NCBI GenBank assembly: GCA_000697475.1
Contig: JNEU01001130.1
Span: 124,001 to 188,000, forward strand
Length of the DNA stretch: 64,000 nucleotides
Direction of reading: 5' to 3'
DNA from: Lichtheimia corymbifera B2541
Lineage: Eukaryota > Mucoromycota > Mucoromycetes > Mucorales > Lichtheimiaceae
Every line of letters begins with the position of its first letter. The first letter of the stretch is position 1. Made by a program: the position numbers and the translations under genes. The notes below the pieces were generated by a model that was not told the DNA's origin, did not search any database, and was given only the letters and a program-made list of their open reading frames with translations. Of the stretch, positions 1 through 10,683 are shown in pieces.

Positions 1-464
1 TAAAAGAAAAAAGATAAACGTGTAAGCATCCCACTTTTTTTTGCAGGAGGAAAAAACTACTTGCCATATCGACACAGCCCCAGTCTTCAACAATCTTGAA
101 GGCAAGTAATAAGGCAGCCATAAAGAGTGATTTTTCGGATCCTTGTACAGAAAGCATTTTTTGTCGTGTGCATGAATCAATGGCTTGGAGGTAGCGTTTG
201 ATATAATGGAGACTAGTATCCCATTCATTGAATATAATGAACCCCACCACCTATGGGTGATCGATAACAATACCTCGTGTATACGACAGCGGGTGATACG
301 TTGATGTAGGTTGTGAGATACTGACAATAGTTGTAAAAGTTCAAACGTCGTGCATCATCCCAGGGCACTTGACGATGAGTGTGCTTGGACCATAGGTCAG
401 ATACAATGGCCAGGCATACGCCTGGCATATCTTGAATAGGCTTCATACACGGTGCGTGAACCAT
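1..464 (-). CDS. Cyclin-box protein (fungal, PCL/PHO80-like?), C-terminal part cut by window edge
   Basis: The gene reads leftward from an ATG at 464 that follows a pyrimidine-rich leader. An intron at about 251-299 (donor gtatca, acceptor cccatag) joins a segment ending YLTTYIN to one beginning VVGFIIFNEWD. The joined stretch then reads LHYIKRYLQAI, a polar loop, and LFMAALLLAFKIVEDWG. This order (helix ending in a YI.RL-like motif, then an AALLLA.K.xED helix) is the look of a cyclin N-terminal box of the fungal kinase-regulating type, which binds a CDK such as Pho85. After the GCVDMA motif near position 61 the frame runs into a probable intron that leaves the window, so the C-terminus is not seen. 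The family call rests on pattern only. Another cyclin-fold protein is possible. Confidence 0.5.
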
Positions 465-995
465 TGTCAGCGAGTGGGAAAGGTAAAAAAAGAAAGAGAG
501 AGAGACAAAGAAATGAATGAATCAAGGTGGAACACCTGGTGTTTCTATGGTGAACTGGGGACTAAAAGGAAAGACAAGCATTACGTTGAGAGACATCATG
601 TCAAATACCGCCACCCACTTGGGGTTAAAGGCAGGGAAATAGCTGCCTGAACGTAGTTGAAACACATCCAATGATTTTTGATGATTGCTGAGCATGCCAC
701 TCCAGACCCTTTCGCATGCTCGGCTATTCAATTTATTCAAGTATGATGTAGACAATCACGCCAAATACGTGCAATGGAATTGGAAAAATGAAACGTTTGC
801 TCAACCCTGTCAAACTACTAAACCCCCGGGTGGACGATCATTCGACCCAAATCAATGACCCGTATATTTTAGGCAGCCACAACATATTCGTGTTGAAAGC
901 AACTAACACCACGACACATTGGCAGAATAATACTGTACAATCATGGTCCCTTTATCTCCAAATGATATCAATCTTCTCAATGACTACTACTACTA
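465..995. other. Intergenic stretch, no supported gene
   Basis: This interval lies upstream of the cyclin-like gene and downstream of the GPN3 stop. An open frame at 522-755 on the minus strand has no visible start context, splice partner or family resemblance. A short GA-rich run near 490-510 would lie in the leader of the cyclin-like gene. I see no RNA gene. Confidence 0.5.
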
Positions 996-2303
996 TCAAG
1001 GATCATAATCGACCATATCATCGGGTTCCTGAATGGCAAAAATCGATTAGAAAAATGTTGACATGGCAAGAACTCTTTCTTTACCTTAGGTTCTAAATCC
1101 TCGCCATACTGAATGGCATTATCGATGGTTGAAAGCACATATTCAACTGAATCTTCATCCGTAATATTGAGAGGTATAAAGCTGACCATGCTATAGTCGT
1201 CGATCTGTGTACACAGAGGTCAATAAATATAAGAAGAAAATGACATATTCCCCCTAATACATACGAGTTGCACGATGGCCTGATTAAGCGCTTGAAATCT
1301 TTGGTTCATAGGGCTCGTTTCTTGAGATGTATCACCAGCACGCTCAGCAATCAACAATGGGTCAGGATCGAGATAACGTTCCAGTTCACGCTGGGTCAAT
1401 GCACTTTCCATACGTCTTCTTCTCCGCCGCCGTCTAGCCTTCTTATCCATCTCGTCCTCTTGTTCACCGTTCTCCTGTTCTTCATCATCCTTTTTGTTTC
1501 CATAGTCGCCTTCAATCAAATCCATCTTGGTCATGATATTGACGTGGGGAATCTCCATATTGACCATGGCGCTCATGGCACTCATCACACCTGAAAAGTA
1601 CTTGTACTTGTCTTCGATAAACTGTGATTCAAGGCAGTATACACCACAAATTCGCATGTTCCACCGTTCAAGTGCCTCGCAAACTCGTTTCATGATAGGG
1701 AAATGTGTGTACAACTCGATTTGGCCAGGACAGTCAATGATAAGATAATCGTCGTCATAGTTGCCAATCTCCTCCTCAAGCCAATCGATGTTGTTGAGCA
1801 AGAATCTAAACAAGATACCCGTTATAAATAATACAATCCTCACACATAACCTATCTACTTACTCAAGACAATAAATAAGGCCACCATTGGGACCATAATC
1901 CAATTCTTCCATGACATCTTCCAATGTGATCAATTCCCGGATATCTTGCAAGGAAGAAATAGAGATATTAGACGACAAAGATACCCATGACCATGGATCC
2001 ATCCTCTTACCGATGGTAGGCTCGTATTCAAAGTGTTCTGCGGCAGGATCGAGGTTGACTAGATGGACGCGGCGACCAGCTGCTTGACAATGGGTCATCA
2101 TTGTGGCACAAAACGTAGACTACAAGTATATGCATATCATCAATCATCCCATTCGCTTTCTCTCTCCTCCACGATCGTCCAGAATTCTCGATCAAGCTGC
2201 TTGGTGTTCAAGCGATCGATCTCCGTTTCAACCGTGCTCGTTCAATTACCTTGCCACTTCCAGCAGGCCCCATGACAAGTTGACAATGTCTTCCCCTATG
2301 CAT
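996..2303 (-). CDS. GPN3: GPN-loop GTPase 3
   Basis: Six exons join(2303..2250, 2119..2011, 1944..1863, 1805..1265, 1204..1085, 1028..996) give 312 residues. The protein starts [18 protein letters not shown], with the P-loop GPAGSGKST split by intron 1 after the Lys. The family-defining Gly-Pro-Asn loop (YGPNGG) is at about residues 72-74. It is followed by [11 protein letters not shown] (switch/G3-like) and TKMDL (base recognition). The C-terminus reads [13 protein letters not shown], typical of the family, once intron 5 is removed. GPN3 works with GPN1/GPN2 in the cytoplasm to assemble and import RNA polymerase II. An Arg/Lys-rich insert of about 40 residues follows the TKMDL motif. All joins keep frame and use GT..AG. 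Confidence 0.93.
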
Positions 2304-3117
2304 AAGATTGTTGTGTAAGTGATCAGTCGAGTCGCGATGCAGGTGTCGTGCTGCTCTCTTTACATTTTGCAATGTACGTTTCACAACGAATCGAACGTAG
2401 TAGAGAAGAAGTGCAGCTGGTCTTTTGTGTGAGCGAGTCACGGCATTTTACGCTTGCTCTGAATCCTTCCACGACCCACGACTTATTATTACACCCACAC
2501 ACACCACTCGACTTTATATCGATCGCACTCCAAATATCGACTATTTAGCTTGTGGATACAGCAGCATGATCCATCTACGTCCTGGTCTATATAAAGTTTC
2601 CAGCATTTGACTTTGAGAAACCTACTACATTGCCTATCATCGAGAAACAACAACCACCCATTGGATTAACTAGAGAATATGGATGATCATCCCATAAATG
2701 ACCACGTATATACAATAAATGTGTGTTTGTTATCATTTGAAAAATAGCATGGCTTATTACTAATATTCGAGGACATTCCATATCATTCAACGAACGGCGC
2801 TTTAATCTATTAATTCTTTATCTCGGGTCAATTGGCGTAACATGCTCCGTATCATGCAACAGTCCAACTTGTTCTATAGATGCATATAACCTCCTCTCTG
2901 CAACTCAAAAGAAGACTACAAACATATGCATACTACATACACATCGCGAATTTTGTATCACGGCGAGCGGAGAATCACTGATGTCTATTATGCAAAAATC
3001 GAGGACGATTATGCGTGAAGCCATTCACACTTTTAGATATGGAATATGATCGATCATTTGAATCATTGATTGATGAATTCAGAAACATTTATATTTATAG
3101 GAAAACGAAAAGGAAGA
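2304..3117. other. Intergenic region between GPN3 start and DSD1 stop
   Basis: About 0.8 kb that contains the upstream region of GPN3 and the 3' flank of the D-serine dehydratase gene. It is AT-rich and has short open frames without recognisable content. I see no tRNA or strong repeat here. Confidence 0.5.
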
Positions 3118-4547
3118 TCACCACCCACGAACCGGAAACCATACATCAACTACAGTATCACCACCACCTTCTATAATCAAGTAATACATATGGCATGCCG
3201 ATGTCAAACAGCAGTGGTTGGGAATGACACGCACGACTTGAGCCAGCTCCAATCCACTTTTCGAGTCAGCTTGAAGAATTCCATGCTCCTGGGAAACAGA
3301 TCGCAAAACAATGTCGTGGTTGGATTGCAACACACCAAATCCACCTTGAGGACACGTGTCTTTTGAAAATGCCAAAGCACCACCATCAATAAGAACCGTA
3401 CCACGATCGGGATAAAGGCTGGTGACGCGTGCAAGCACTGAGATGGCGACATCCTCGAGTGTGCAAAGACCTGTGGCAGCTTGTTGTCGATCAAACAGTG
3501 TGTATGCACCAGCATGGACTTCACTGATCCCTTCCAACACCTTTTTGGCTCGCTCGCCATGATGGATGACTGCACCTACTGTGGGTGTCGCTCCAATCGA
3601 AAGATATGGGATATCAACGCCAGCCTCTTTGTTAAAGTAATCGCGGAATTTTCGAGCACTCTCACATTCCTTTTCAAGGTATTCGAATGCCTCCTCAGGA
3701 CTACGAGCATTGTATGAATGGCCAGCGTGGGTATAAAGGCCGAATAATGTAGCATAAGGAGAAGTTGAAAGCCGTTTGGCGAGTTCGAGCACGTCGTCTT
3801 TGACAAGGCTGCTTTTCAATGGTACACCAGCACGGCTAAAATATCAATGTAAATACATAGTGATGATATAGCTCTTGTTGTTAGTATTACCCGTAACCAC
3901 AATCCACTTTGATGAATACGTCAATCTTGTGAGATGTGTCTTGAGGACCATAGGTTGCTGCGTGATATCTATCCAATGCATCCAATGTCCCGAGTTGATC
4001 TTGCATGAAAATCCATTATTAGCGCATTGACAACACCACATTCATCACCACTACCACTATTTACCAATGAAAACCTGGAAACGCTCTACTTTTTCTGCAA
4101 GCTGAAACACTTGGGCGAACTTGTCAGGGCTGATAGGAAATCCAAGTAAAAGTTGCTTGATCTTGTTTTGTGCCACGAGATGACTCGATACCAAAAAGTG
4201 CGCCTCAGCCAAAGTGGACACCACAACTGCATCCGTTTTCGCAGCAGCAAGTTGCATTTCTGTCAGTTCAAGCGTCTACAATATCACGTGAGCATTTTGC
4301 AAATGAGAAATGACCTATCTGCACATACCTTGTGTGATTTCACATGCACTCGCACCTTGACGGGTGAAGGTACTGAAGCGAGCCGTTGACAATTACGCTC
4401 GAGAATGGAGCGATCGAGCACAAGTGCTGGTGTTCGTAGTTCATTGAGACGCTTGCCGACGAGATTGTCACGCAGTTTCTTTTGTTCTTGTTCGATAGTT
4501 GGCCAAAAAGAAAGCAGGGGAGAAAATGTCTGAGGTGCAGTGGTCAT
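3118..4547 (-). CDS. DSD1: D-serine dehydratase, fungal/eukaryotic DSD1 type (PLP- and Zn-dependent)
   Basis: Four exons join(4547..4329, 4275..4065, 3999..3891, 3835..3118) encode 418 residues, near the length of yeast Dsd1p (428). The fold-type III N-terminus reads LRTPALVLD and RVHVKSHK; the second Lys of the latter matches the PLP-binding Lys of the alanine racemase N-terminal family. KVDCGYGRAGVP follows in the barrel. Near the C-terminus, VIPNHCCLTSA carries the His-x-Cys pair that binds catalytic Zn in this family. The expected reaction is D-serine to pyruvate and ammonia. D-threonine aldolase relatives share the fold, but the PNHxCLT motif favours dehydratase. The start codon is only 62 nt from the start of a possible divergent gene. 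Confidence 0.88.
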
Positions 4548-4609
4548 GAGAAAATGAAGAAAGGAATGCCTTTTGTCACACGCGCGTACCTGGCTAATTT
4601 AAGCGGAAC

Positions 4610-5053
4610 ATGTTGCATGAGAAATGGTTGATGGATGTTGTATACCACCATGCCACCTTCATGCGGGAGCTGTGTGCTGTGTTTATCGATGAACGTATCA
4701 TTGACTTTTACTTTCTGAACTGTACACTCAAATAAATACTGTCTTCTCTCGTGGAATTCTGATTGCAGATCAATGATGATGTGGATATTTCTACTTTGCT
4801 TTTCTCGGATCCTGCCGAGACTCTTTATAAGGACATCCCAGCTAGCATCGATAAGGATATGAAAAAGTCACACAGAAAGAAAGATCAATGTATTGATGGA
4901 TTGGACATTGATGCAGAAAAGCAACATCACCAATCGAGGTCTCTCCTCAGATTTAGATCTAAGGCTCTTTTATTAATCCTTCTTTTTGAATACGTTGTTT
5001 TGACCTTGCGTTTCCTTATCACGTATGTATACCCTGCCATAACATACGAATAA
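4610..5053 (+). CDS. Possible small single-pass (tail-anchored?) membrane protein, unknown
   Basis: Two proposed exons, 4610..4639 and 4769..5053, give 104 residues. The donor is GTT|gtatac and the acceptor is gattgcag, in phase 0. The N-terminal two thirds are acidic and polar (NDDVDISTLLFSDPAETLYK, then a Lys-rich stretch). A basic patch (SLLRFRSK) precedes one hydrophobic segment (ALLLILLFEYVVLTLRFLI) close to the C-terminus, the arrangement of a tail-anchored protein. I recognise no family. The first exon is short and weak; the larger exon is the better supported part. The gene would share a 62-bp divergent promoter with DSD1. Confidence 0.38.
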
Positions 5054-5190
5054 ATCCATCCAATCCACTCTTTTCCTTTTAATATCGCCTGTCTGACATT
5101 TTCAATACGCAAAACAAGGTACGCTCAAGTCACGTGATCTTTCCCACGTGGAAAATAAAAAAAAGAAAGATTCGCTTGTTGCGAACCAGA

Positions 5191-5263
5191 AGCCCAACGG
5201 GGGGCTCGAACCCCCAACCTTGAGATTAAGAGTCTCACGCTCTGCCAATTGAGCTAGCTAGGC
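5191..5263 (-). tRNA. tRNA-Lys (anticodon CTT)
   Basis: Reverse-strand cloverleaf of 73 nt without intron. The acceptor stem GCCTAGC pairs with GTTGGGC, with G-T pairs allowed. The D arm is GCTC..GAGC. The anticodon stem TGAGA/TCTCA holds loop CTCTTAA, so the anticodon is CTT. The T arm is GGGGG TTCGAGC CCCCC, and the discriminator base is T. CCA is not encoded, as expected in a eukaryotic nuclear gene. Confidence 0.95.
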
Positions 5264-5344
5264 TCCTGAAATTCCTTCTTATTTTTTAATTTGGCCGGAC
5301 ATATATATGTCACGCACCTTCCTAATCGGGAATATGCATTGTGT

Positions 5345-5700
5345 TTAGTACCTACATGTAGCGGACACCCTGTAGAATGCAACGCAAGCATCATCCAAGT
5401 GTTTGGGGATGCATAACGGATGTAATTTGAGGTCAAAGAAGACTATCTTCCACCATTGGTAAAAATTTACAGGCAACTCCGACATCGTTCGCATACTCAG
5501 CTGTTCAAGGGTGACATATGAATGGATGGAAGATAGACGTGAAAGAGGGAATTGTGCATTAAAAAACCTCCAATCCACCTTTGTTGAATGATGTACAGCT
5601 ATCAAAAAAGGTATAGCACTGTTATCGCTATCGCGTTCATTCCAAATAAATAAAGAAACGTATCGATCGATTTCAATGGAGATGAGTCCACAACTATTTT
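5345..5700 (-). pseudogene. Possible F-box/leucine-rich-repeat protein remnant
   Basis: One open frame of about 110 residues reads leftward and has no credible start. It contains segments such as VTLEQLSMRTMSELP and FDLKLHPLCIPKHLDDAC. Their leucine spacing resembles the degenerate LRRs of fungal F-box proteins. Stops and a frame break occur upstream (5700-5760) and there is no matching N-terminal F-box. The call is an inference from style. The stretch could also be chance coding-like sequence. Confidence 0.25.
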
Positions 5701-6170
5701 CTCAGCCTCCCTGTCGTATTTATGTCTAGTAGGAATAACAGAGAGCGTTTATCATGATACTACTTTACGTGGATCTACGTGTCAAACGTTATTGAGTTGC
5801 ATGCAAAGACAGTCAAAGGTCATGTTAATGTCTGACCTCAAGGATACCATACTTTTGAAATACACGATTCGTCGCAGGGAAAAGTCTTGACGATCATTTT
5901 ATATATCTGAACATCCACATTCATATATCAATGGCATTTATAGTGGGATTGAACAAGCTTTCAAAAGTAGTAAAGATGGTCGAACAGGGCTACGCGTATA
6001 TTCTAAGTACAATCGAGCATCTGACACATGTATAATCGTTTATTGTGGATTAAAGCATAAGGGAGAGTGCTCTGTGCAATAAGACAGATGGCGGTGCTTC
6101 GTTCCAAAATTTGGCCTTGAGCCGTCGTCCAACTTTGCACGCTTTACTTTTTATTTTCTTCTTGACTAAA

Positions 6171-6750
6171 ATGAGTTCCTTGTCAGTACTTGAAGCCAAG
6201 CTCGAAGCTGAATCGAAAGCTTTCCAACAATTGCAAAAAGGTTCGTTTTTATTCTTTCAAAGGTTCCATTGATGACGGGGGATCGAGCTAACGAGGGAGG
6301 GGGACCATAACTATAGAGCTCTCGAGTGCCATCGAGTCGCGCCAAAGGCTGGATTCCCAACAGCAAGAGAATGAAGTTGTTCGCAAGGTAATAACGCGTC
6401 CAATGATAGATGAGAGGTTGCTGATCCTCGGGTTATGAATGGGCGTTTAGGAATTTGAACACCTAGAAGATGATGCCAGCGTATACAAGCTTATTGGTCC
6501 TGTTCTCGTCAAGCAAGAAAAGGCTGAAGCAGAAACCAATGTGAAGAATCGATTGGAGCTTATTTCAAAGGAAATGTAAGATAAGGGATAGGGAGTAGAA
6601 TGCAATGGGATGAAACTGACACGGTTGGTTACCAGTGAACGTGTCGAGAAGCAGCTCAAGGACTTGACAACCAAATCAGAAAAGAAAAAGGCCGAGATTG
6701 CCGAACTCCAAATGCAATACCAACAACAACAGCCCAGTGCAAGCAAATAA
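6171..6750 (+). CDS. YKE2: Prefoldin subunit 6
   Basis: Four exons join(6171..6240, 6317..6387, 6451..6575, 6636..6750) give 126 residues, a normal length for a beta-type prefoldin subunit. An N-terminal helix (LEAKLEAESKAFQQLQKE) and a C-terminal helix (RVEKQLKDLTTKSEKKKAEI) are heptad-like coiled coils. They flank the beta-hairpin segment DDASVYKLIGPVLVKQE, whose VYKLIGPVL motif is typical of PFDN6. The protein forms part of the hetero-hexameric cytosolic chaperone that passes actin and tubulin to the TRiC/CCT chaperonin. The C-terminus ends in a Gln run and a short Ser/Lys tail. Confidence 0.93.
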
Positions 6751-6961
6751 GAGTCTTCTTACACTCGAGTTATGACAATAGACACGTACGCACACACACA
6801 CACAAAACACCCCACAACCCATACGCACACGCACAACATATCATACGTATATCAATATCCAATGATGGCATCTTTTTGATTCGATTGTAAGATATATCAA
6901 TGATGATGATGATCGGGAAGAAGAATGTGTAAATGCAAACTATGGTATATGGGGGATAGGG

Positions 6962-7579
6962 CTAGTCGGTGGATGTCAAAACCTTGTGTACTTGTTTATA
7001 AAGCTTGATGCGATCACTGATCTCGTTGGCCAACTCTGCTTTGAGATGCGGTTGTAATTGCCATCGTTCTCTTAAATCATCCAACAGCTCAGGTCTTGAG
7101 GCACGCTCCGGTAATGTATCGATCCACATTCGTTTGTGTTGCAATTCCATTTTAAAAGTATAATGTAAATCGGCAATGTATTCATACACTTCCTGTGGGC
7201 GAACAGCAGCTGTTTGTATTAAGGATTCAGTTGAAGGTGCCACTGGTTTTGACTTTGTGGATAACATCTCGGGCATGGCTCGCGTCATATGCTTAGTCGC
7301 TTCTTTTTCCAACATGTAAAAATCATGTACAATATCATCCATCGCATCCAATGTCGCTGTCAGCTTTTCAAAGACATCTTCAAACGAACATGCCTGCTTG
7401 TATGCCAAGCGGTTGCTATTGACGTCAAAGTTGAAACGCTGTTCCATAGTAGCTCTTTGTTGTGCAATAATGTTGGAGAGTGATAAAAGTAATGAAACTG
7501 ATATAGATTGCTGCTTGTCCCATGCACGACATGCTGATTCAGCGCGTGTGAGGAGTTGGATCAGTTGGCGATGCTGCAT
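6962..7579 (-). CDS. C1orf109/AIRIM-like helical protein
   Basis: A single uninterrupted frame of 205 residues starts at the ATG at 7579. It is almost wholly helical: an N-terminal segment (AESACRAWDKQQ), a middle helix pair around LDAMDDIVHDFYMLEKEA, and a conserved-looking C-terminal part with YEYIADLHYTFKMELQHKRM and LRERWQLQPHL. Length and helix order resemble human C1orf109 (AIRIM), which joins CINP and AFG2 ATPases in late 60S ribosome maturation. In particular, a WL.DIE..Y...Y..K-like segment is followed by a short tail. This is a remote resemblance from memory of the family and needs a profile search. There are no membrane segments and no introns. Confidence 0.42.
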   Translation of the reverse strand: MQHRQLIQLLTRAESACRAWDKQQSISVSLLLSLSNIIAQQRATMEQRFNFDVNSNRLAYKQACSFEDVFEKLTATLDAMDDIVHDFYMLEKEATKHMTRAMPEMLSTKSKPVAPSTESLIQTAAVRPQEVYEYIADLHYTFKMELQHKRMWIDTLPERASRPELLDDLRERWQLQPHLKAELANEISDRIKLYKQVHKVLTSTD

Positions 7580-8046
7580 CAGGAAGAAGTAGTATGTCGG
7601 TTATATAGTCCCCCCCAGAAATTCCTCTTAAAAAAAGTCAGTCGTATTCCACCTATAACTACTACGAGTGCAACTCCCATATGGCTCTCCTCCAATCAAT
7701 CAATCAAACAAAGTTATAGATGAATATGCCACCATTTTATTCTCATGATCAAGAGGAGGATGATACACTACTTGTGAACAATGGGACATTGGTGGGGAAG
7801 GTCATGTGATATGATATGATATGGTTCAACTTGTCGGGGCTCCAATGGGTTATGTTACCTTGGCAAGAGGTGGTTATGCTTCCTCCTCTCTCCAATCTAG
7901 TCTTACAAGGTCAGCAGCACGTTCCACACTCGATCAGCTCAACCATGCACAAACAACATACATGGATGCGATCGATGGATCAATTTAACGGATGGATGAT
8001 AATGGATGCATGGATTAAACGATGGATTATTATCGACATATAGACA

Positions 8047-9034
8047 ATGGGTCGTGTTATTCGTGCTCAGAGAAAGGGTGCTGGCAGCATCTTCAAGGCC
8101 CACACTGTTGGTCGTAAGGGTGCCGCTCAATTCCGTGTTGCCGACTATGCTGAACGTCATGGCTACATTCGTGGTCTTGTAAAGGAAATCATTCACGATC
8201 CCGGCCGTGGTGCTCCTCTCGCAAAGGTATATATCTATATAAATGCTATGCGTACGTATCATAGCAACCCGCATATTAACCTGTTTTTCCCTCCTTGTAC
8301 TATCAGGTTGTCTTCCGTGATCCTTACAAGTAAATATCCAGCATCATCCAACAATCGATATTATGCATATGACGATATTCAACGTATCATTTTCACCCCC
8401 CCTCTCTTTAGGTACAAGCTTCGCACCGAGACCTTTATTGCCACCGAAGGCATGTACACTGGCCAATTTGTCTACTGTGGCAAGAAGGCTAGCTTGACCA
8501 TTGGTAACGTTCTTCCTCTCGCTTCTATGCCCGAAGGTACCGTTATCTGCAACGTTGAGGAAAAGTATGGTGATCGTGGTGCCCTTGCACGTACCTCTGG
8601 TAACTATGCTACCATTGTTGGTCATGGTGAAGATGGCAAGACCCGTATTCGTCTTCCCTCTGGTGCCAAGAAGGTTGTCCCCTCCACTTCCCGTGCCGCT
8701 GTCGGTATCGTTGCTGGTGGTGGTCGTATCGACAAGCCCCTCTTGAAGGCTGGTCGTGCTTACCATGCTGCCAAGGCCAAGCGTAACAACTGGCCCCGTA
8801 CTCGTGGTGTTGCTATGAACCCCGTGGACCATCCTCACGGTGGTGGTAACCATCAACACATTGGTAAGGCTTCTACTATGGCTCGTGATTCACCTGCTGG
8901 TCAAAAGGTAAGATCCTTGGTGGTTTGGTTTGGGTCGTGAGTTTTCTTTTTTGTTAATTGGATATATATAGGTCGGTCTTATTGCTGCCAGAAGAACCGG
9001 TTTGCTTCGTGGTACCAAGAAGATCAAGGACTAA
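8047..9034 (+). CDS. RPL2: 60S ribosomal protein uL2 (RPL2/L8)
   Basis: Four exons join(8047..8226, 8307..8329, 8412..8907, 8972..9034) encode 253 residues, the usual eukaryotic length. The start [19 protein letters not shown], the core [17 protein letters not shown] and [19 protein letters not shown], and the end [13 protein letters not shown] are textbook uL2. The loop containing the conserved His sits at the peptidyl-transferase centre of the large subunit. Exon 2 is only 23 nt. Codon use is strongly biased (CGT, GGT, AAG, GTC), as in other highly expressed fungal genes. The bias creates a long meaningless open frame on the opposite strand. Confidence 0.97.
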
Positions 9035-10339
9035 TGGTTTCGATTGTGAAGAAAAACGACTGTATAAATGTATCCTCGTTTGTCTTGTTGAAAATACAAA
9101 TTATAAAAATGTTAATTGCGCTGCTCTGTACGATCCAATCATGAAATGTGGACTTGTAGATGTTGTGTTGCTGTTGATTTAATGGGAGGTCATGTACTTG
9201 CTCCTATGATAATTTTGCTCGGCTCATTGCCATCATCTTCGTAAATAACTTTTGCATGAAAGAAAAGTCTAGTAAAATGATGATGTTTTGATGATTTTTC
9301 GGTCGTTCGCCTCCATACGATGCAAACGCATAATCGTTCTTAAAGTCTATCAACAAAACGCTACACACAAGTCAGTTGTTGGATTGGATTGACTTGCCAA
9401 AATAGTCATGACAGGTGGAGTAGTCGTACATGTGCAGCTGTGCACAGACGTGTATTCCCCGCATCGGCATTAAGGGGGTTGTTGTGTCAATGTAAATGTT
9501 ACCACTGGTATCACTTGCAAGATTGTTATCATAAACCTTTTATTTTTCAGCACCATGGAAGAATAGGCGCACACACACATGCATTCAATAGCACAGTAAA
9601 CTCGATACGTCAAGCGTCAAGCGTCAAACGCGGTACATGAGACGCGTCAGCAGCTGAGTAATTTCAAGCCCAGCACGTCAATATAAAACAGACCGCGCGT
9701 AACCATGAGCGCCTCTCTTCACTCTTCCCGGTTCTAATAAAAGAATAGGCAGCAAGACCAAGACCAAGGACGGCGAGGTACTTTTTTTTCATTGGAGTGA
9801 GTAAGGGTACTCTTTTGGTGAATGTCTGCTTTGGGAGTTCCACAGCTTCACTGGTTCTTTATATCCTGGCAACCCTGGGGTTTCCTCAGCCTCGCTGTTC
9901 ACGTCGACAAGGCAACCAAGTCATGAGGAAAATGGTAATACACGTTCGCGTTGAGTGCCTGAAAGAACCTAAGGAACGACAAGTGTGCGAAATCACAGAC
10001 AACTACTACGCCGCGGTGTGGTTTGCCACACATTGGGGAGTGGGGGTGATTCCTGTAGGTGGTCGTAATGCAGCAAGTCCCTGTTCTGAATGGCCGTGAT
10101 GTCTCCCTGGCGATCCTGGTCCTTGTACTCTTCAATGGCGATTCTTTCCTGTGCATGGCGTCTCTTCCTTTTTGGCGATCTTGTTCCTTGTGGTCTTCGA
10201 TGGCGATTCTCTTCTTTGTGGTGTCTCTTCCTTTTTGGGTGTCACCCGGCAACTCTCCTCCTCTTGGCTGTATCATGGAAACCGACTTTGTTGATAGGCA
10301 TACAGAGCTTTATCTTTTATGAATATACTTTTATTTTTA
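9035..10339. other. Gene-poor stretch with short repeats
   Basis: About 1.3 kb with no convincing gene. It holds a short direct repeat of cgtcaag at about 9608-9630 and the 64-bp tandem repeat listed separately. A promoter-like atataaaa near 9680 is followed by only a ten-codon open frame. It borders the Helitron 3' end at 10340. Confidence 0.5.
10109..10235 (-). repeat. 64-bp tandem repeat (two copies) that reads as a charged peptide repeat
   Basis: Two adjacent units, 10109-10172 and 10173-10235, each begin tggcgatc and end cttcctttt. Read on the minus strand they give RIAIEDHKEQDRQKGRD and, one frame away, RIAIEEYKDQDRQGD. The same charged motif is therefore present twice but put out of frame. 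This looks like the remnant of a repeat-bearing coding sequence. The parent gene is not identifiable. Confidence 0.6.
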
Positions 10340-10430
10340 CTAGGCCGCCAACTGGCTCACTTCGCTCGCAAAACGTCGATTTTCTGTGGAACGGCTTATC
10401 ACTAAGACACTACATGTGCTGCAATGACCC
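10340..10430 (-). mobile_element. Helitron 3' terminus (copy 1)
   Basis: On the minus strand this stretch ends in CTAG followed by a T in the flank, the classical Helitron CTRR|T terminus. Just inside lies a small hairpin-forming GCCAGTTGGC and a GCGAGCGAAG.GAGC block. About 90 bp match the terminus at 12762-12852 with a few substitutions, including the block AAACGTCGATTTTCTGTGG on the plus strand. No matching 5' (TC) end was found, so the element this end belonged to is not delimited. It could be a non-autonomous copy or a solo end. Confidence 0.7.
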
Positions 10431-10683
10431 ACTCACCCCACTCACCCCACAACATACACACACACACACACATACATATCAACAACACCCACCAACACCC
10501 ATCACCAAATAAGATTTGCTTTGCTTCTTATTCCATATTGGTTTATATGTTGCTTTTATTTACCTGCAAGGATACGCTTGGAAGTATGTTGAAAGATGGG
10601 TTTCCTTTTTTGTATGTTCGAAGGAGTAACGCACGAACATGTATATAGTGTAACACATCATTTACTTGCTAGATGGCCTCCCT

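Noticed and set aside
522..755. 77-codon minus-strand frame upstream of the cyclin-like gene
   Set aside because: No splice path joins it in frame to the gene at 464, and it resembles no family.
8344..8859. 171-codon open frame opposite the uL2 gene
   Set aside because: It mirrors the codon-biased ribosomal exon, is Thr/Gly-rich as expected for the complement of that bias, and has no start context of its own.
9700..9790. Small RNA gene after the atataaaa box
   Set aside because: No convincing Pol III boxes, no fold matching a known snRNA, and the frame after the ATG is ten codons long.
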